64,000 nucleotides of DNA from Bipolaris cookei. Its lineage: Eukaryota; Ascomycota; Dothideomycetes; Pleosporales; Pleosporaceae. How positions within the stretch are numbered: the first letter of the stretch is position 1; every line of letters begins with the position of its first letter. Shown here in pieces: positions 19,213 to 31,523 of the stretch. Both the position numbers and the translations under genes were made by a program. A model generated the notes under the pieces. That model searched no databases. It had not been told where the DNA came from and worked only from the letters and a program-made list of their open reading frames with translations. The stretch covers positions 1 through 64,000 of the forward strand of contig NRSV01000016.1 of the NCBI GenBank assembly GCA_002286855.1, written 5' to 3'.

Positions 19213-22200
19213 TCAAACTTTTGGTCCTCGCGAACCGACCCGTGTCTTCTCGTGTTCGCGCATGTAAAAATCAATAGACTGCTCAAAGGAAATGGAGTGA
19301 GAAAGGTAGTCTGACAAATCATTTGACGCTTTCCTACCACCATCATTGTCATCGTTGTCGGAGTCCTCTGTTGCGGAGAGATAATCGTTGACAATGGGAT
19401 CGCGGTGTAATTTTCCAGTTCGTATGCAGGATTGTGTTGTGTCTTTTGCTGAGCCAGTGTTGGATGTCATCTTCTTCGTCTTTGTCTCTGTTTTCATCTT
19501 TGCACCCTTGTTTGTACATGTGCCATCGCTGGATACAACCTCCATGGAGTCGACTGGCTTGGAAATACTTTGATGCGAATCTAGTGCAGCGATACTGGGC
19601 GGACGGATCGTAGTATCCGACGTCTTTTCCCCCAAAGCCTTGTCCTCAACATCAGCGACGCGAACTATGTTTTTCGGTCCAACGCTTGGTATCGACAGCC
19701 GAGGCACAGACTTTACAACTTGCTTCTCTTCTTTGCGGGGCGACGCCGGGGTGGTGAAAATGGGTATCGGCTGAGGTTTGATCTCCAATTCAGTACCACG
19801 GACACTTTCACCAAACAGGGTGCCATCCTTCCTATCCCAGAGCCTCTCATCGATTCGTGCTTCCTCGTCCGATGAAAACTGCAAGTCTTTGATACTCCCA
19901 TCAAGGCTATGCCGTATCCGTTCGCTCTCATACGACACCCGCTCTGGTTCTCCGAACCCCGAATCTTGATGCAAAGGCATACGGTGTCCTTGTGCCGCCG
20001 AAAGACCTGTTCGCACTCGTCTTGTTGCGGGTTCCGGTCGATCGAATATCGAGAATCCGGTGCTCGTCCGTGATGGAGGTTCCGTGCTAGGTGCCGAGGA
20101 GTCCATGGCAACATCGTACTCGAGGCCGGCTAGCGTGCTAGAGTCGGGCTTTTGCGGTTGTTGGCTGTCATAGTAATAATCTGGAGTTTCAGCAGGTTCT
20201 GGGGGTGTATGCATTGGCTGCGGCCATGATTGTGCAAGATGGTGCACACGCTCGCTAAATGATGCCTCATTCCCACCACTGTGAGATTGTCCTTTTTCAG
20301 ACGGTCCCTGCAGGCTGTTTCTCATCGACTGTGATTCAATAGGCTGGAGTCCACTTCCCATCGACAAGCCCAGTGGGGTCTCTTCGGAAGTCTTACTGCC
20401 TATGAACGAATCCTCCATCTCGCCTGGTGGATTCGTAAAGCGTATGTCTTTCGGCTCCTGTGTTGCAAACTCATGCACGTCAAGGTCGCCACAAGCTCGT
20501 TGAACAAGCTTAGTATCGCCATCCACGTATATTTGCTCCCATCTTGTTTCCCTGCTAGCTGGTAGGCTAGCAAGCTCGTTTTCGAGCTCTGAGTCATCCA
20601 GCGACATGACAGATCGATGGCCAGGATAGGGCGAGCGTGAGCAGTCGCTCCGCCTATTTCTGTCGCTGATACTGAGGGGATGTGGGGAACGACCGCGCTG
20701 AGAGAGTTCGTTAGGTATGATATAGGAGCCGGAAGATTCGGGGTACTCTGTGCGTGGGACATGGACTTCTTCAAAAAATGACTGTTGCCTCGACTGGCGA
20801 CGGTGGTTGGAAATATCCTCCAGGTCTACAGCTGTCCTAGGGTCGATGTATTCCTTATCGCTCCTATGCGTGGAAATGCTGTCTCTCACAGTAGCTCTTG
20901 GTTTGAAGTCATCTTCTAGGGTATTCTCGGGGAACCGCTTAAGTAGATTTGCGGCTGACGGTCTGGACTGGGGCGACTCACTCAAGCATGCTCGAATGAT
21001 GTCGCGGAAGTAAGGTGGGATATCAGTATCGCGGCGGTCTAGTGTGCGGGTCAATGGTCGCTGCTGGCGCTCAGGTTCATCTTGCTGTTCTGCTAATGCC
21101 CAAAGCACCATACCAAGCTGAAACAGATCAGACTTGACACCAATGTATATCGATATACGCTGCCCACTCTCTATGAGCTTGGCCAATTCCGGTGGCTCCC
21201 ATCCGACCGGGCAGCCGCGGCGATTGATATCAATGATCTTGGCATTATCATCATTGTCAATGACAATATTCGACAAGGTAAAATCTCCTTGTACGAAGCC
21301 AGCTTCATGAATCTCTGAAAGGCCCTGAATGATTTGTCGCGCCCATCGCTCCCGGCGCTCCCAATAAAGATGACTTGTCGTCTTGAAGTCGTAAATCATA
21401 TCGACCAGTGCACCTTGTTCGGCATAACTAATCAAGAGTCCCTTGATGAGCTCGTTTCGCTGATCGACAATAACGCCTTCGAACCTGATGACAGACTTAG
21501 AATTTTGTACGCTAACAAGAGCGTTGATCTCGTAAAGAAACTCCTCGACCGCGTCTGGCCCGGGGATTTCCTTCTTGATCAGTGTCCGGTTGTTAACCGA
21601 GACTTTGTACACAAAGCCAGAAATGTGGGAGTCAAAAGCAATGGCGTCTTCACGAAATCGCCTGCAATCCAGATGCACAATCGCCGAAACAGCCGGATAT
21701 GGAATAATCTCGTTAACGTCCTCTGTGACATGAACATGGAGGCGGCCATCTGTCGTTTCAAGTTTGAGATTTGTCACGGTGTCGTAGAACTGTATAGCTG
21801 GCAGAGAATCGCGGATGGCTTCATAAATACGCGAACTCTTGTCACGCTGGTAATGGAGAGACTTTAGATCTGCCTCAAGTGAGTCCGGCTCCATGTTTCG
21901 GTAGTCGCAGGACACTGTGACCCTTCTCCATCTGTTTGGCTCCTCAGCAAACGTCACAAAGAACTTTTCGCGGTCTGACATGTCCCGGAAGTGCATGCTG
22001 AGGTTCAATATCCATTTTGCTTCCAGCTCTTCCTGCAACCGTATGTCATCAATGACGGACCCTGAGTGATGTGAGCTATGCTCAGAAAAGGTATCCACTG
22101 CTTCAACAGGTGGTGGTGGAGGTATTGACGCGGGAGGCGGGGGTGGAGATTGCGACGGTTGCGGAGGCGGAGGCGGAGGAGGGAGCAGCAGCAGTTCCCC

Positions 22201-22806
22201 AACAGAGGCACCTGCAGACATATAGTCTTCAGGCTCCTCGATGCCATAGTCTACCTGACGTGCACCGGGCGGTAGATTTGAGTCCGGGCCTCCACCTATA
22301 GTACGCTCTTCCATGACAGGGTGCGGCTCTTCTTTCATATGGCTTTCACACAAACTCAGGACGTTGGGCGCTGACATGGAAGGGGCGGAGAGGGGAGGCG
22401 GCGAAATGTCTCGTTTTGAGGGCGCTGAGCTTTGGCGGTCGACCGAGGCAGCTCTCCGGTGTTCGCCCGGAACGGGGACCTCGAGCAGTTTATCTCTCTT
22501 TTCACTCTGCATCCGCTTGAACGTCAAAGGTCTAGGTAGCCCTGGAATAACCTTCTTGCTGCCCCTGCGTCCCAGCAAACCAGCACTCGAATGTGGTCGT
22601 GTGGGCTCCTTGTTCTTATCTTCGACGGGCTTTGCGGCTTTGGTCGACGATGGCGGCGGTTCCTGCTCCTCCTTCTTCAGCCAGGCGCCAATCTTTTGAA
22701 AGCTCAGGTGATCCCACATGCTCCTGTGCTTGCTGACTTCTGCGCGCGCCCTCTGCCTGCTGCGGCTGCTGCTCGTCTCGCCATTGTCCGCTGGTGGCAA
22801 TGGCAT
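19213..22806 (-). CDS. Atypical serine/threonine kinase-like protein (1197 aa)
   Basis: This is a single uninterrupted ORF. The N-terminus is basic and Ser/Pro-rich. Residues about 200-235 are a polyproline tract. A kinase-like fold spans about 370-640: a lysine-containing strand (LIKKEIP), a catalytic-loop equivalent QGDFTLSNIVID with Asp508 where HRD is usual, IIDINRRG in place of DFG, WEPPE in place of APE, then SDLFQLGMVLWALAE and a final CLSESPQSRPSAANLL. His of HRD and the Phe-Gly of DFG are replaced, but both Asp residues remain, so weak catalysis is possible. The C-terminal 550 residues are predicted disordered with many Ser/Pro. Substrate and pathway are unknown. It is flanked by non-repetitive DNA and shows no RIP damage. 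Confidence 0.85.
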   Translation of the reverse strand: MPLPPADNGETSSSRSRQRARAEVSKHRSMWDHLSFQKIGAWLKKEEQEPPPSSTKAAKPVEDKNKEPTRPHSSAGLLGRRGSKKVIPGLPRPLTFKRMQSEKRDKLLEVPVPGEHRRAASVDRQSSAPSKRDISPPPLSAPSMSAPNVLSLCESHMKEEPHPVMEERTIGGGPDSNLPPGARQVDYGIEEPEDYMSAGASVGELLLLPPPPPPPQPSQSPPPPPASIPPPPPVEAVDTFSEHSSHHSGSVIDDIRLQEELEAKWILNLSMHFRDMSDREKFFVTFAEEPNRWRRVTVSCDYRNMEPDSLEADLKSLHYQRDKSSRIYEAIRDSLPAIQFYDTVTNLKLETTDGRLHVHVTEDVNEIIPYPAVSAIVHLDCRRFREDAIAFDSHISGFVYKVSVNNRTLIKKEIPGPDAVEEFLYEINALVSVQNSKSVIRFEGVIVDQRNELIKGLLISYAEQGALVDMIYDFKTTSHLYWERRERWARQIIQGLSEIHEAGFVQGDFTLSNIVIDNDDNAKIIDINRRGCPVGWEPPELAKLIESGQRISIYIGVKSDLFQLGMVLWALAEQQDEPERQQRPLTRTLDRRDTDIPPYFRDIIRACLSESPQSRPSAANLLKRFPENTLEDDFKPRATVRDSISTHRSDKEYIDPRTAVDLEDISNHRRQSRQQSFFEEVHVPRTEYPESSGSYIIPNELSQRGRSPHPLSISDRNRRSDCSRSPYPGHRSVMSLDDSELENELASLPASRETRWEQIYVDGDTKLVQRACGDLDVHEFATQEPKDIRFTNPPGEMEDSFIGSKTSEETPLGLSMGSGLQPIESQSMRNSLQGPSEKGQSHSGGNEASFSERVHHLAQSWPQPMHTPPEPAETPDYYYDSQQPQKPDSSTLAGLEYDVAMDSSAPSTEPPSRTSTGFSIFDRPEPATRRVRTGLSAAQGHRMPLHQDSGFGEPERVSYESERIRHSLDGSIKDLQFSSDEEARIDERLWDRKDGTLFGESVRGTELEIKPQPIPIFTTPASPRKEEKQVVKSVPRLSIPSVGPKNIVRVADVEDKALGEKTSDTTIRPPSIAALDSHQSISKPVDSMEVVSSDGTCTNKGAKMKTETKTKKMTSNTGSAKDTTQSCIRTGKLHRDPIVNDYLSATEDSDNDDNDGGRKASNDLSDYLSHSISFEQSIDFYMREHEKTRVGSRGPKV

Positions 22807-25709
22807 CTTCTTCTCACACTGGCTCTTTCACACGTCCCACACTGTGCAGCGCCGTGTGGCTGGTGTCTCGGCTCGTTGCCAGCCGTCTGATAGTCGGGTG
22901 GTTGCCTTTGCGGTGCGTCGAGGGCTAAGTGACTCAGACAGGCGGTGGCAGGCCTTCTATTCGCGCGGCGGGAAAATTGGCAGGTCGGGTCGGATGGATT
23001 AAAACTGTGCTATGGGTTTGGCGCCAGCTGCATGCTGTGTCGCGATCATGTGTCACTGTGGCTTCCTGCGTCCACCAACCTAGTTCCTGCTCTGTGCTTC
23101 GATGCTGTGATGGCGCATTTGCCCCTCTCTACCCTAGACTTTTTTCTTTTCCTTTGTTTGTTTCCTTATTTTTTCTTCCCTTAGTGCTAATCTCTGCAAC
23201 TCAATCTCGGTAGTCCCGACGTGCGAATGACAGACAGGAAAGGCCGATAGGTGTTTTATTGCCGCCCAAGCGACATGCCAGGGAGCGGGTTGGCGCCTAA
23301 CCTTAATCAAAGGCAGGCGGACGACGGACAGAATCTCCAGCAACAGGCGAGGGTCAATGGGCTGTCGAGGGCAGGCTGACAAGCAGTCGTCGATCTTTGG
23401 GGGGCTGGGGACGGGCGGGAAAGGGGAGGGCAGGCAGCGATGAATGCGACGTGCGACGATGAGTCTGATGTGAGTTGGGATGAATGCGCGACAGAAGGCT
23501 GGGTTGGTGGCAGCCAATGAATGCGGACTGAGGGCGCGACTTTCTCCGTCGAGCCGGCTTAGCAACACCACGACGTTAGCGTATCCCGACCGACTCAGCA
23601 AATCAAATACCCCAGGGCCAATCTATTGGCACCTTGCACAAGCCTGCAGTACCGGTACCAGTGTAATCAGAGTTGCACCAAGGCGGGAGACAGACAGAAG
23701 GGGGCGGCGAGGGGGGCGAGGAAAAAATGTGATGGCGGATTTCAGCAGCAAAAGTGCGCAGCAGCATAGCACCGTTTTGGGGGTTGCTGTCATTGTCGTT
23801 AGACAGCTGGCGGTCAAGCGCCTGCTCCGGTCATTGGGCCACAGGAAAAAAAAGAGGGCCCTTTTCAGCCTGCAGCATGCGCAGCACACAGGCAGACAGG
23901 CAGCCAGCAAAAGTCCGAATTCGGGTACATTTTGGTCAAATCAAGCGTTGGTGAGGCAAAGAAAAGCCGCCTGGTACCGCCGACTCGATGCCTGATTGGC
24001 CTCTGTCGTGCGTGTGGCAGCCAACTACACCAACCTGCGGTGAGAGTGAGACACAGTTTGGCTTTTTGGCATCAAAGTCACTCACGCCCTGACTCTCCGA
24101 TACCTTCCTTTGGATGAACATAACAAGCTTGCTGCTACGAGAATCTGTGCTGAAGAGCTTTCATGGATTACTACCCCTCTGGCGCTATCCCTCCCTCATT
24201 AATCCTTCACATTGGCATAGCAGCAAAAAAACCCTCTTTCGGGCCTGCATACATTAGCCCAAGCAGAGACGAGGGCCAGACTACTGCACCTCGAGGTCTT
24301 CGCAGAATTGTCCCCCGATGCTGACTGGAAACTCTGCATGCAGCTGCCCTTGCTCCCCACCCAACGAGACGCAGAGCCAACCGTTTTTGATGCGTCTCGA
24401 ATCAACCGGACGTGGAAAGACGGGACAACTCGCCAAAGGTGCCTAGATAGCCCCGTTTTTGCGAGCAGACTTCTCAACGGCAGTTTCAGGATGCTTGCGC
24501 AAAAGCAGGTACAGGGATGTGTAAATCTCACTTTTTCTTTCCTTCTAGTGAGTATTACAGCTGACACGGGCGTCTCCAACTGCATTGGTTCCTCAGCAGC
24601 CTTATCAGTGTTTAACATACCTATATATATACACAGTATATGTACGTGTGTTCACACGCAATAGATATGCCACGCTGCGCCCCAACAAAAAATTGTGCAA
24701 TTCTCTCTTCCTAGCTCGCCTCTGAACAAAATGACGACAACCTCACTCATACATCATCACTACCAGCACAAATCTCCGGCACCTATGACAGCATCCCTCT
24801 GCCTCGTATCGACCAGAGACCAAAGATCGAGAGATTGCCAACCTTGATTCGTGCCCTCTAGTTCGCAGAGTATGCGTTGTCTCTTCACACCATTCACCCT
24901 CGTGCAATCTGCCTGTCTGCCAGCTTACCTGCCGTGTGTCCGCATCATCCCTCCTGACACGTCAATATGGTTCATGCCCACGCAATGCATCACACTTGCA
25001 GCATGCAGGGCCACGCCACGCCACGGCATGCCACGGCATGCCACGCAGTCTCATAACAAGAGAGAAAAGGAAGCCGTGCGAACCAGCGCACAAATCCAAA
25101 ACAGATAGACATCCGATATGGCTTGTGCGATGATGAAGAGTACAAGAAAAAATCAAACCAATGGTAGGTCTATAGAGGGACAACGTGTAAGTTGCACGTG
25201 GGATAAGGTGTTACAAGTAGTGATTGTCTGGCGGCTGGCGCGCAATATCGTGTAAAATTATTTGTTGGAAAATCCAAACTGCATCGTCCTCGTCTCATCC
25301 GGACTAGATTCGCGAGGCTGAGAAACAACGATGTTGCCTGTCACAGCATTGTGGGAAAAAAGGTACGCCCTGTACATTGGTGGAAACGTACCGGGTAACG
25401 GACCGACCCGCCTTCTCTCCTTCTCTCGCCCGTGTTTCTAGCAAAAACAGAGCAAAACGTCATCCATTCTCTTTTGCATAAAAGAAAAACGAAACAGGAA
25501 TTAGAGCCCACATTGCATTGATGTAGAGAAGAGAATTTCATTCATCACTTCATTACCCAAGATGCAGTCGAATTCATAGCCGGCCCGTATTCTTCATAGC
25601 CCAATGCTTTGCCAAACAGCATCATTAAAAACACCTATAATGCGCTTGCGTTTCTGAAGTCCCGTATCTCACGTAGCCACTGTACATATCTTACATTCAC
25701 CAATCTGGC
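22807..25709. other. Gene-free stretch between the kinase and Lon genes
   Basis: About 2.9 kb with only short frames that do not look like proteins. It includes the kinase promoter side (22807 onward), a TATATATATA tract near 24623, and a short palindromic repeat of the unit CCACGGCATG near 25018-25043. The last part is the Lon 3' flank. Confidence 0.5.
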
Positions 25710-28700
25710 TTAGTCGTCGTCATCGCCAGACTCCTCTTCTTCCTCCTCTTTCCTTTTTTGCTCACGCTTCTTGCGATCACCCTTTTTGGACTTGAGTTCC
25801 TTCTCCCACACCTTATTAGCGGCTTCCTTGTCGAGATCGGGGAACACAATGTCAAACACTTCCCGGTACCATGACACGGGACGGCCCTCGATGCCTTCTT
25901 TGATGTTCTATTTGCGTGTTAGTTTATCATGCTCTCTTGATGTGGATGAGACAAGACACGTACTTCTGGTAATTCGAGCCAATCACTCATATTGTCGTGT
26001 GGGAAAATCACTGTTTTTGCACCTGCTCTTCGTGCGGCGACAGTCTTTTCGCGTAGGCCGCCAATTCTCAGCACCTTTCCGGTAAGAGTAAGCTCACCAG
26101 TCATGGCAACGTCGTCTCTGATCTTTTTGTTGAGTGCCAAACTTAGCAAACTGGTAGCCATTGTAATACCAGCGCTTGGCCCGTCTTTGGGGGTACCGCC
26201 CTCGGGGCAGTGCAAGTGTATTTTAGCATGTTCGAAGAATTCGTTCTTTGGGAAATCGCGAGCCATGATGCTCTTTGCGAATGAGTAGGCAACCCCAGTC
26301 GACTCTTTCATAACATCTCGAAGGGAACCACTGCGCTCGAGACCTGGTAACGACGAAGCGAACAGTGCGTTCTGCAGGATAGATTCAATGTAGAGCGCAG
26401 AGCCGCCCATGGAGGTCCATGCTAGACCCATGGCCACACCAGGTGGTGTGAAGTCGTATAGGCGGTCAGAAGTAAAGATTGGTGGGCCGACGTAGTCTTT
26501 GAGATTGTCCTTGGTGATTGAGACATGCACTGACTCTGGTACCTTAAGAGCCACCCGGGGCTTTTCGGTAGTCTGCTCCTCAATATTCTTTGGGGTCTCC
26601 TTGGGGTCGTTCTCTTTTTTGTTTGCTTCCTTTTGCGCAGCCTTGCCCTCTTCAGTCAAAGCTGCGGCTTCTGGAAGAGCCTCCTCACCCACATCCGTAA
26701 CAATCTTCAAAGCAGCCTTTCGGTAGACCTTTTCGATATGCTTCTTGAGATTTCGCACACCCGACTCACGGCAGTACTTGTTGATGAGCTCGATGATTGC
26801 ATCTTTCTCAAGCACAACGTCGGCATCCTTCAAACCGCTCATTTCCTTAGCAGCAGGAGACAGGTACTTCTCAGCGATTGCGATCTTCTCGTCGGAAACA
26901 TAGCCCGAAAGCCGTATTACCTCCATACGGTCAAGCAGTGGTTGCGGGATGGTTTCATCCATATTGGCTGTGCATACGAAAAGGACTTTGGATAGGTCGA
27001 CAGGCACATCTAGGTAATGGTCTAAGAAGCTGTTGTTTTGCTCTGGGTCGAGTAGCTCGAGAAGGGCAGATGCTGGGTCGCCGTGGTTGCTGTTCCGACC
27101 AATCTTGTCGACTTCATCAATCAAAACAAGTGGGTTCTCAGTTTGACACTTCTTGAGAGCCTGAATGATACGTCCAGGTAGCGCACCAACATATGTTCTG
27201 CGGTGACCCTTGATTTCTGCCACATCGTACATACCACCAACACTGAAGCGGTAGTACTGGCGGTTCAAGGCACGAGCAATTGATTTTCCGATGGATGTTT
27301 TACCCACACCCGGCGGTCCAACCAAACAAAGGATCTTGCCTTCAACAGTGCCACGCAGTTTGCCGACAGCAATGAACTCCAGAATGCGGTCCTTTACGTC
27401 TTTTAGGCCATGATGGTCTTCGTCCAAGACTTCGCGCGCATGTTGAATACCAAAGTTTTCGGCGCTACGTAAACCCCAAGGAAGCTGTGTGAGCCAGTCA
27501 AGGTAGTTGCGGGTAACATTAAACTCTGATCCGTTGGGCTCGAGGCCTTGCAGCTTGCTCATCTCCTCCTCGAAGACCTTGCGCACGGCTTCGGGCATAG
27601 CCAGCTTGTTGGCCTTTTCATTGAACTTCTCAATCAGCTTGTCTTTGCCGTCGGACTCAATGCCGAGCTCACGTTTGATGCCTTTCATTTGCTCCATCAG
27701 CATGTATTCGCGATGCTTCTTGGTGACTCGGGCGTTGACGTCGTCTGCGACCTTCTTTTGCAGTTCCGCGCTGATGAGTTCCTTCTTCAGAAGCTCTAGT
27801 GCTTTACTCAGCCGCTTTTCAATGTCCATCTCCTCAAGCGCGTCTTGCAACTCGTGCGACTCGGCTTGGGCTACAGCAGCTGCAAAGTCGGCCAACTTGA
27901 CGGGATCTTCGCCAACATTCATGGTAGTATGTACGGAAAAGGTCGAGACATGGTCTCGGAACAGTGGGTTCAAGAGTGCGACACCCTTGAAAGTGTTGAC
28001 AATCTCGTTGACTAACACCTGGATTGTCTTGTTTGACTTTAGGTCGAAGGGCTCTTCAACCATGTTGTCCACGTCGGCGATGCTCACCTTGCGGCCCTTG
28101 AGAATGGTGGGGACCAGAGCGCCTTGGGCCGTCTTGGTCTCTTCAGCGGATTCTTCAAAGCTAGCAACGACGTCGCCCTTGGATTGGGTCGCAGCTGCAT
28201 CAGTCTCTGGTATTTCGGAACTCTCTTCCAAGGTACTTTCGGCTACTGACGGCTCCTCCTTGGCTTGTGTTGGCGGCTTCAGACCCGTCATCTTTATGCG
28301 GCGGTGCGGGTAGAGGACGCAAGTCATGGCGAAGTTGTCGTCGGCGCCCACGGGGAATGCGCTTGTAACCTGGCAGAATGTGCCCACATCGTAGACCTCA
28401 TTAGGGTCGTCGATAACGTCTTTGTCAGCGCCTTCATCCTTCAGCATGAAGGCTCCAATGTACGGTTGCCCCCGCTTCACCATATCGGCAATTGCCTGGC
28501 CGACCTCTCTGTCTCTGATTGTGATGGCCTTGTAGAAGCCAGGGAACAACGGGCGCTTAACGAGTGGTATCGCCATGACTTGTGGGTAGACGTCTGGTAT
28601 TGTGGGCTTGACGAGGGCGCGTTCAGAGCCCTTTCGCTTCTTGCCGCCGCCATCACCACCGTCGCTGCCTCCGGTGCCTCCACCTGTTGCGCTGCCTCGC

Positions 28701-29062
28701 CCGGAACCGGTACGCGGGGGTATTGGCTCGGGCGTGTCACTCTTGCCCTCGACCTCTCGGCTTCTCTGCTGCTCCTTAAGCTTCTTCAGCTCATCCGTCT
28801 CTTCGGCTGCGCCCTCCTCGAGTGGTTCTGGTAGTGTCTTAGGGTCTTTTTCCTTTTGCTTGCTCAGCGACGTGGAAAAGCTGCGGTATGCGAAGAGAGC
28901 GGCGGGTGGCGAGGGGCATCGGTGCAGTGGCCGTGCAACTAGCGATGCTGTGCATTGGGCGGGGAGATATCGTGATGATGATCTGGTGGTGAGTTTTGTA
29001 CAAGTCGAGCGCGATGCCTGGCGGAGAGCTGCCCGCCACGGCAGGTTCTGGCTCTGGAACAT
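25710..29062 (-). CDS. PIM1: Mitochondrial Lon protease (1098 aa, 2 exons)
   Basis: This ATP-dependent serine protease degrades damaged matrix proteins and maintains mtDNA. Exon 1 is 29062-25964. A 56-nt intron (25963-25908, donor GTACGT) separates it from exon 2 (25907-25710), which encodes an acidic tail ending EEEEESGDDDD. An Arg/Ser-rich N-terminus without acidic residues is a mitochondrial presequence. Then come the Lon N-terminal substrate domain (about 160-490), and an AAA+ module with Walker A GPPGVGKT (K588), Walker B LVLIDEVDK, and a protease domain with Ser963 in PKDGPSAG and Lys1006 in GGLREKTVAA. The 43-residue Ser-Lys spacing is that of the Lon dyad. Length is normal for the family. 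Confidence 0.97.
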
Positions 29063-29789
29063 GATGTGTTTATGTTATGAGTGCAGCCAGGCGGCAGAAA
29101 GTCTTATGTGTGTATACAAAGAATGAGAGTAGTGTGCGCCAAAACACGCAACACCCGTGTTCTCGCCACGTGAATTGATGCGCGGGAAGGAATGGTTATA
29201 TAATGTGCAAATATAGAAGGCGATGTGGTAGTGGCGGCATATCTATGGTCTGCGCATCAATTGATTAGCAACATCGGAATCTCGACATCATGACCGCACG
29301 TCCAAGCTCCTCCTCCGATAGCCGCGATGGCAAAACCTCGGCACCACGCGACACTTGGATTCCGTCAGCTCGCACCTGCTTCACTACCCATCTATGTACA
29401 TTCCTTATACTACTACATACAACTGCGTAGACACACACATCTCTCCGCACATCTCTCTTCATCCAGCGCCTCTCTGCACCGTACTCCATTATCTTCGATC
29501 GCCATGTCCGCACCCTCGCCGCGATGACAAAGTCTATTTCCAATGCTGTAGAACATTCTCGAATGCTGCCCGCTTCTGCAAAGAACAGCCGTGCAAAATT
29601 ACCCAGTCTTTCAAACACATATACTACATACATTTAATCAATTCCACACACACACACACACACAGCTTCCTAGTACTCTCAGTTCTATTCTCGAATATGT
29701 CAAGAGATCTATGCTTCTTTACAGCTCTATCTTCTATCTAGTGACAATGCTCTTTATCTCACCCACCAAACTCAGAAATGCCGCCGGAG
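29063..29789. other. Lon 5' flank, no further gene seen
   Basis: Contains a (CA)n microsatellite at about 29645-29664 and pyrimidine-rich DNA. The short open frames overlap one another and show no family resemblance. Confidence 0.5.
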
Positions 29790-31357
29790 CTAAGGACCTG
29801 TTCGGTGTCCAGCTCAGCTCAGCTCAGTTGCAAAAAATTAAGCCGGATATAGTAATTGGGGTAACCCCAAGCTACAACTGGACGTCGCGTTCGGCAAAAC
29901 ATCCAGCTCAGTTCAGTTCAGTTAGCACAACCCTGGGTCTAGTTAGCTAACGTTACTACTAAGGATTTAAATCATGCTTAGTGCAAGATCTACCCTATCT
30001 ATTACCTAAAGTAGTTACCAAGAATTCCAGCTTGTAACTGTTGCTTATGAGCACCAGTTGCTTATGAGCACCAGTTGCAGCTCAACTGGGGCGCACGAGC
30101 CATCTTACCTATGGACGCTTCAACGATCAGTCTTATTGTAGCTATTGTAGTACTACAGGTTGTAGCCGATATGTATAGGCCTCAACACCAGCAAAACTCT
30201 GGTATCCGAGCTCGCGAGAGTGATCATGATCACGGAAAGCGGTGGTTGGCTGAGGTTCTTACTGATGACTCGCAGCTTCTTGTCGAAACGCGTCTCCATC
30301 TACAAGTATTTGAAGCCCTCGCGGTGTATCTAAGGGCTCATGGTTGTGCCGATAGTCAACATACTTTGGTGGAGGAGAAGCTGCTGATCTTATATATCTA
30401 CGGCAACGGCTCGTCGTACCGGAACGTCGAATATCGTTGTGGACACTCGCTTGACACTTTATCCAGGTTAGAGTAATAGTATCTTACTCTAATAGCTATT
30501 TTACTTACTAAAAGCTAGATATTACCAGCATGTACTGAGTATACTAGTCTCAAGCCTCTACGGTGAGGTGGTGAGGCCTCCATTAAGCTCAACACCACAC
30601 CAAATTGAGTTTGACAGGAAGCGCGCGCCCTTTAAAGACTGCGTTGGCGCGCTAGACAACACCCACTTCAAGCTACACGTACCAGCAAGTCAGCAGGCGC
30701 GCTTCCGCAATCGCAAGGGGGAGCTTACTCAAAACGTGCTGGCAGTTGTTGACTTTGACATGAACTTTACCTACGTGTTAGCTGGGTGGGAGGGCTCAGC
30801 TCATGATGGTAGAGTCTATCAAGACGCAGTTGCTAGAGGCTTCACCTCACCAAGTGAAGGGAGATACTACCTAGCCGATGCTGGGTATGCCAATAAAGGC
30901 TTGTTGCTCTCGCCGTATAGAGGCGTACGCTATCATCTGCGAAAGATTGGAGTTACTGGGCGCATACCACAAAATAAGCAAGAGCTATTCAACTTCCGCC
31001 ACTCAAGCTTGCGGAATGTAGTAGAGCGTACCTTTGATGTCTTTAAGCGGCGGTGACGTGTATTTGATCGCTCTCACAAGTTCTCAATCAAGACACAAGT
31101 GAAGCTAGTACACGGCCTTATTGCTGTTCATAACTTCATTAATGAGTACTACTCAGTAGGTGAGGATATGGAGTCGTTCGAGGCGGTAGAGAGCGTGGAG
31201 GAGGTGGAGGAGCAAGAAGTTGATGAATACGACGTTAAAATGGGTGCGCAGAGGGAGGATATTGCAGAGAAACTCTGGAGGGTCTATTGCGGAGCGCGTG
31301 GTGTAATAGAAATATAGAAAAAATCTGATAAATTTGTGGTGGTGGGGGGTATAGAAC
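29790..31357 (+). mobile_element. PIF/Harbinger-type DNA transposon, decayed
   Basis: A DDE_4 (HARBI1-like) transposase lies at 30111-31317. Upstream, two similar terminus-like blocks occur in direct orientation: GTTCGGTGTCCAGCTCAGC near 29800 and GTTCGGCAAAACATCCAGC near 29890. This suggests two nested element ends. A direct duplication of about 19 bp (TTGCTTATGAGCACCAG) lies at 30040-30074. No matching right terminus was found before the LTR at 31363. Confidence 0.65.
30111..31317 (+). pseudogene. PIF/Harbinger transposase with one intron and one in-frame TGA
   Basis: Exon 1 starts at the ATG at 30111 (MDASTISLIVAIVVLQVVAD). An intron at 30467-30518 (52 nt) joins LSR to YYQHVLSILVSSLY. The second exon carries the DDE_4 signature: GALDNTHFKLHVP, LADAGYANKGLLLSPYRG, and FRHSSLRNVVERTFDVFKRR with the catalytic Glu. 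The frame is then stopped by TGA at 31054-31056 and continues as RVFDRSHKFSIKTQVKLVHG. The family usually has Trp at this place (RRWRVF), so TGG to TGA is the likely change. One G-to-A event therefore disabled an otherwise good gene. Confidence 0.85.
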
Positions 31358-31362
31358 CTCAC

Positions 31363-31523
31363 TGTGACGGGCTGGGCAGCCCATCACAGTACAGATAGCG
31401 GCGGCTATCTTATGTACCAACTACGCAACGATATTAGCAGCTCTGATATCTTGTGCTGGCCTTTTTGGCGCGGTGGGTGCGTTGTAGTTGCGTGCGTGAT
31501 CCGATAGGATCCGACCCGTTATA
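31363..31523 (+). repeat. Small solo LTR/TRIM-like element (161 bp) with 5-bp target duplication
   Basis: It starts TGTGACGGGCTGGGCAGCCC and ends GACCCGTTATA, and is flanked by CTCAC at 31358-31362 and 31524-31528. The first 28 bp can form a 13-bp hairpin stem. The final A-T-A could be a mutated ACA end. It lies just past the Harbinger transposase. Confidence 0.5.

Noticed and set aside
27507..28313. 268-residue plus-strand frame
   Set aside because: It is opposite the Lon N-terminal domain, which is clearly the real gene.
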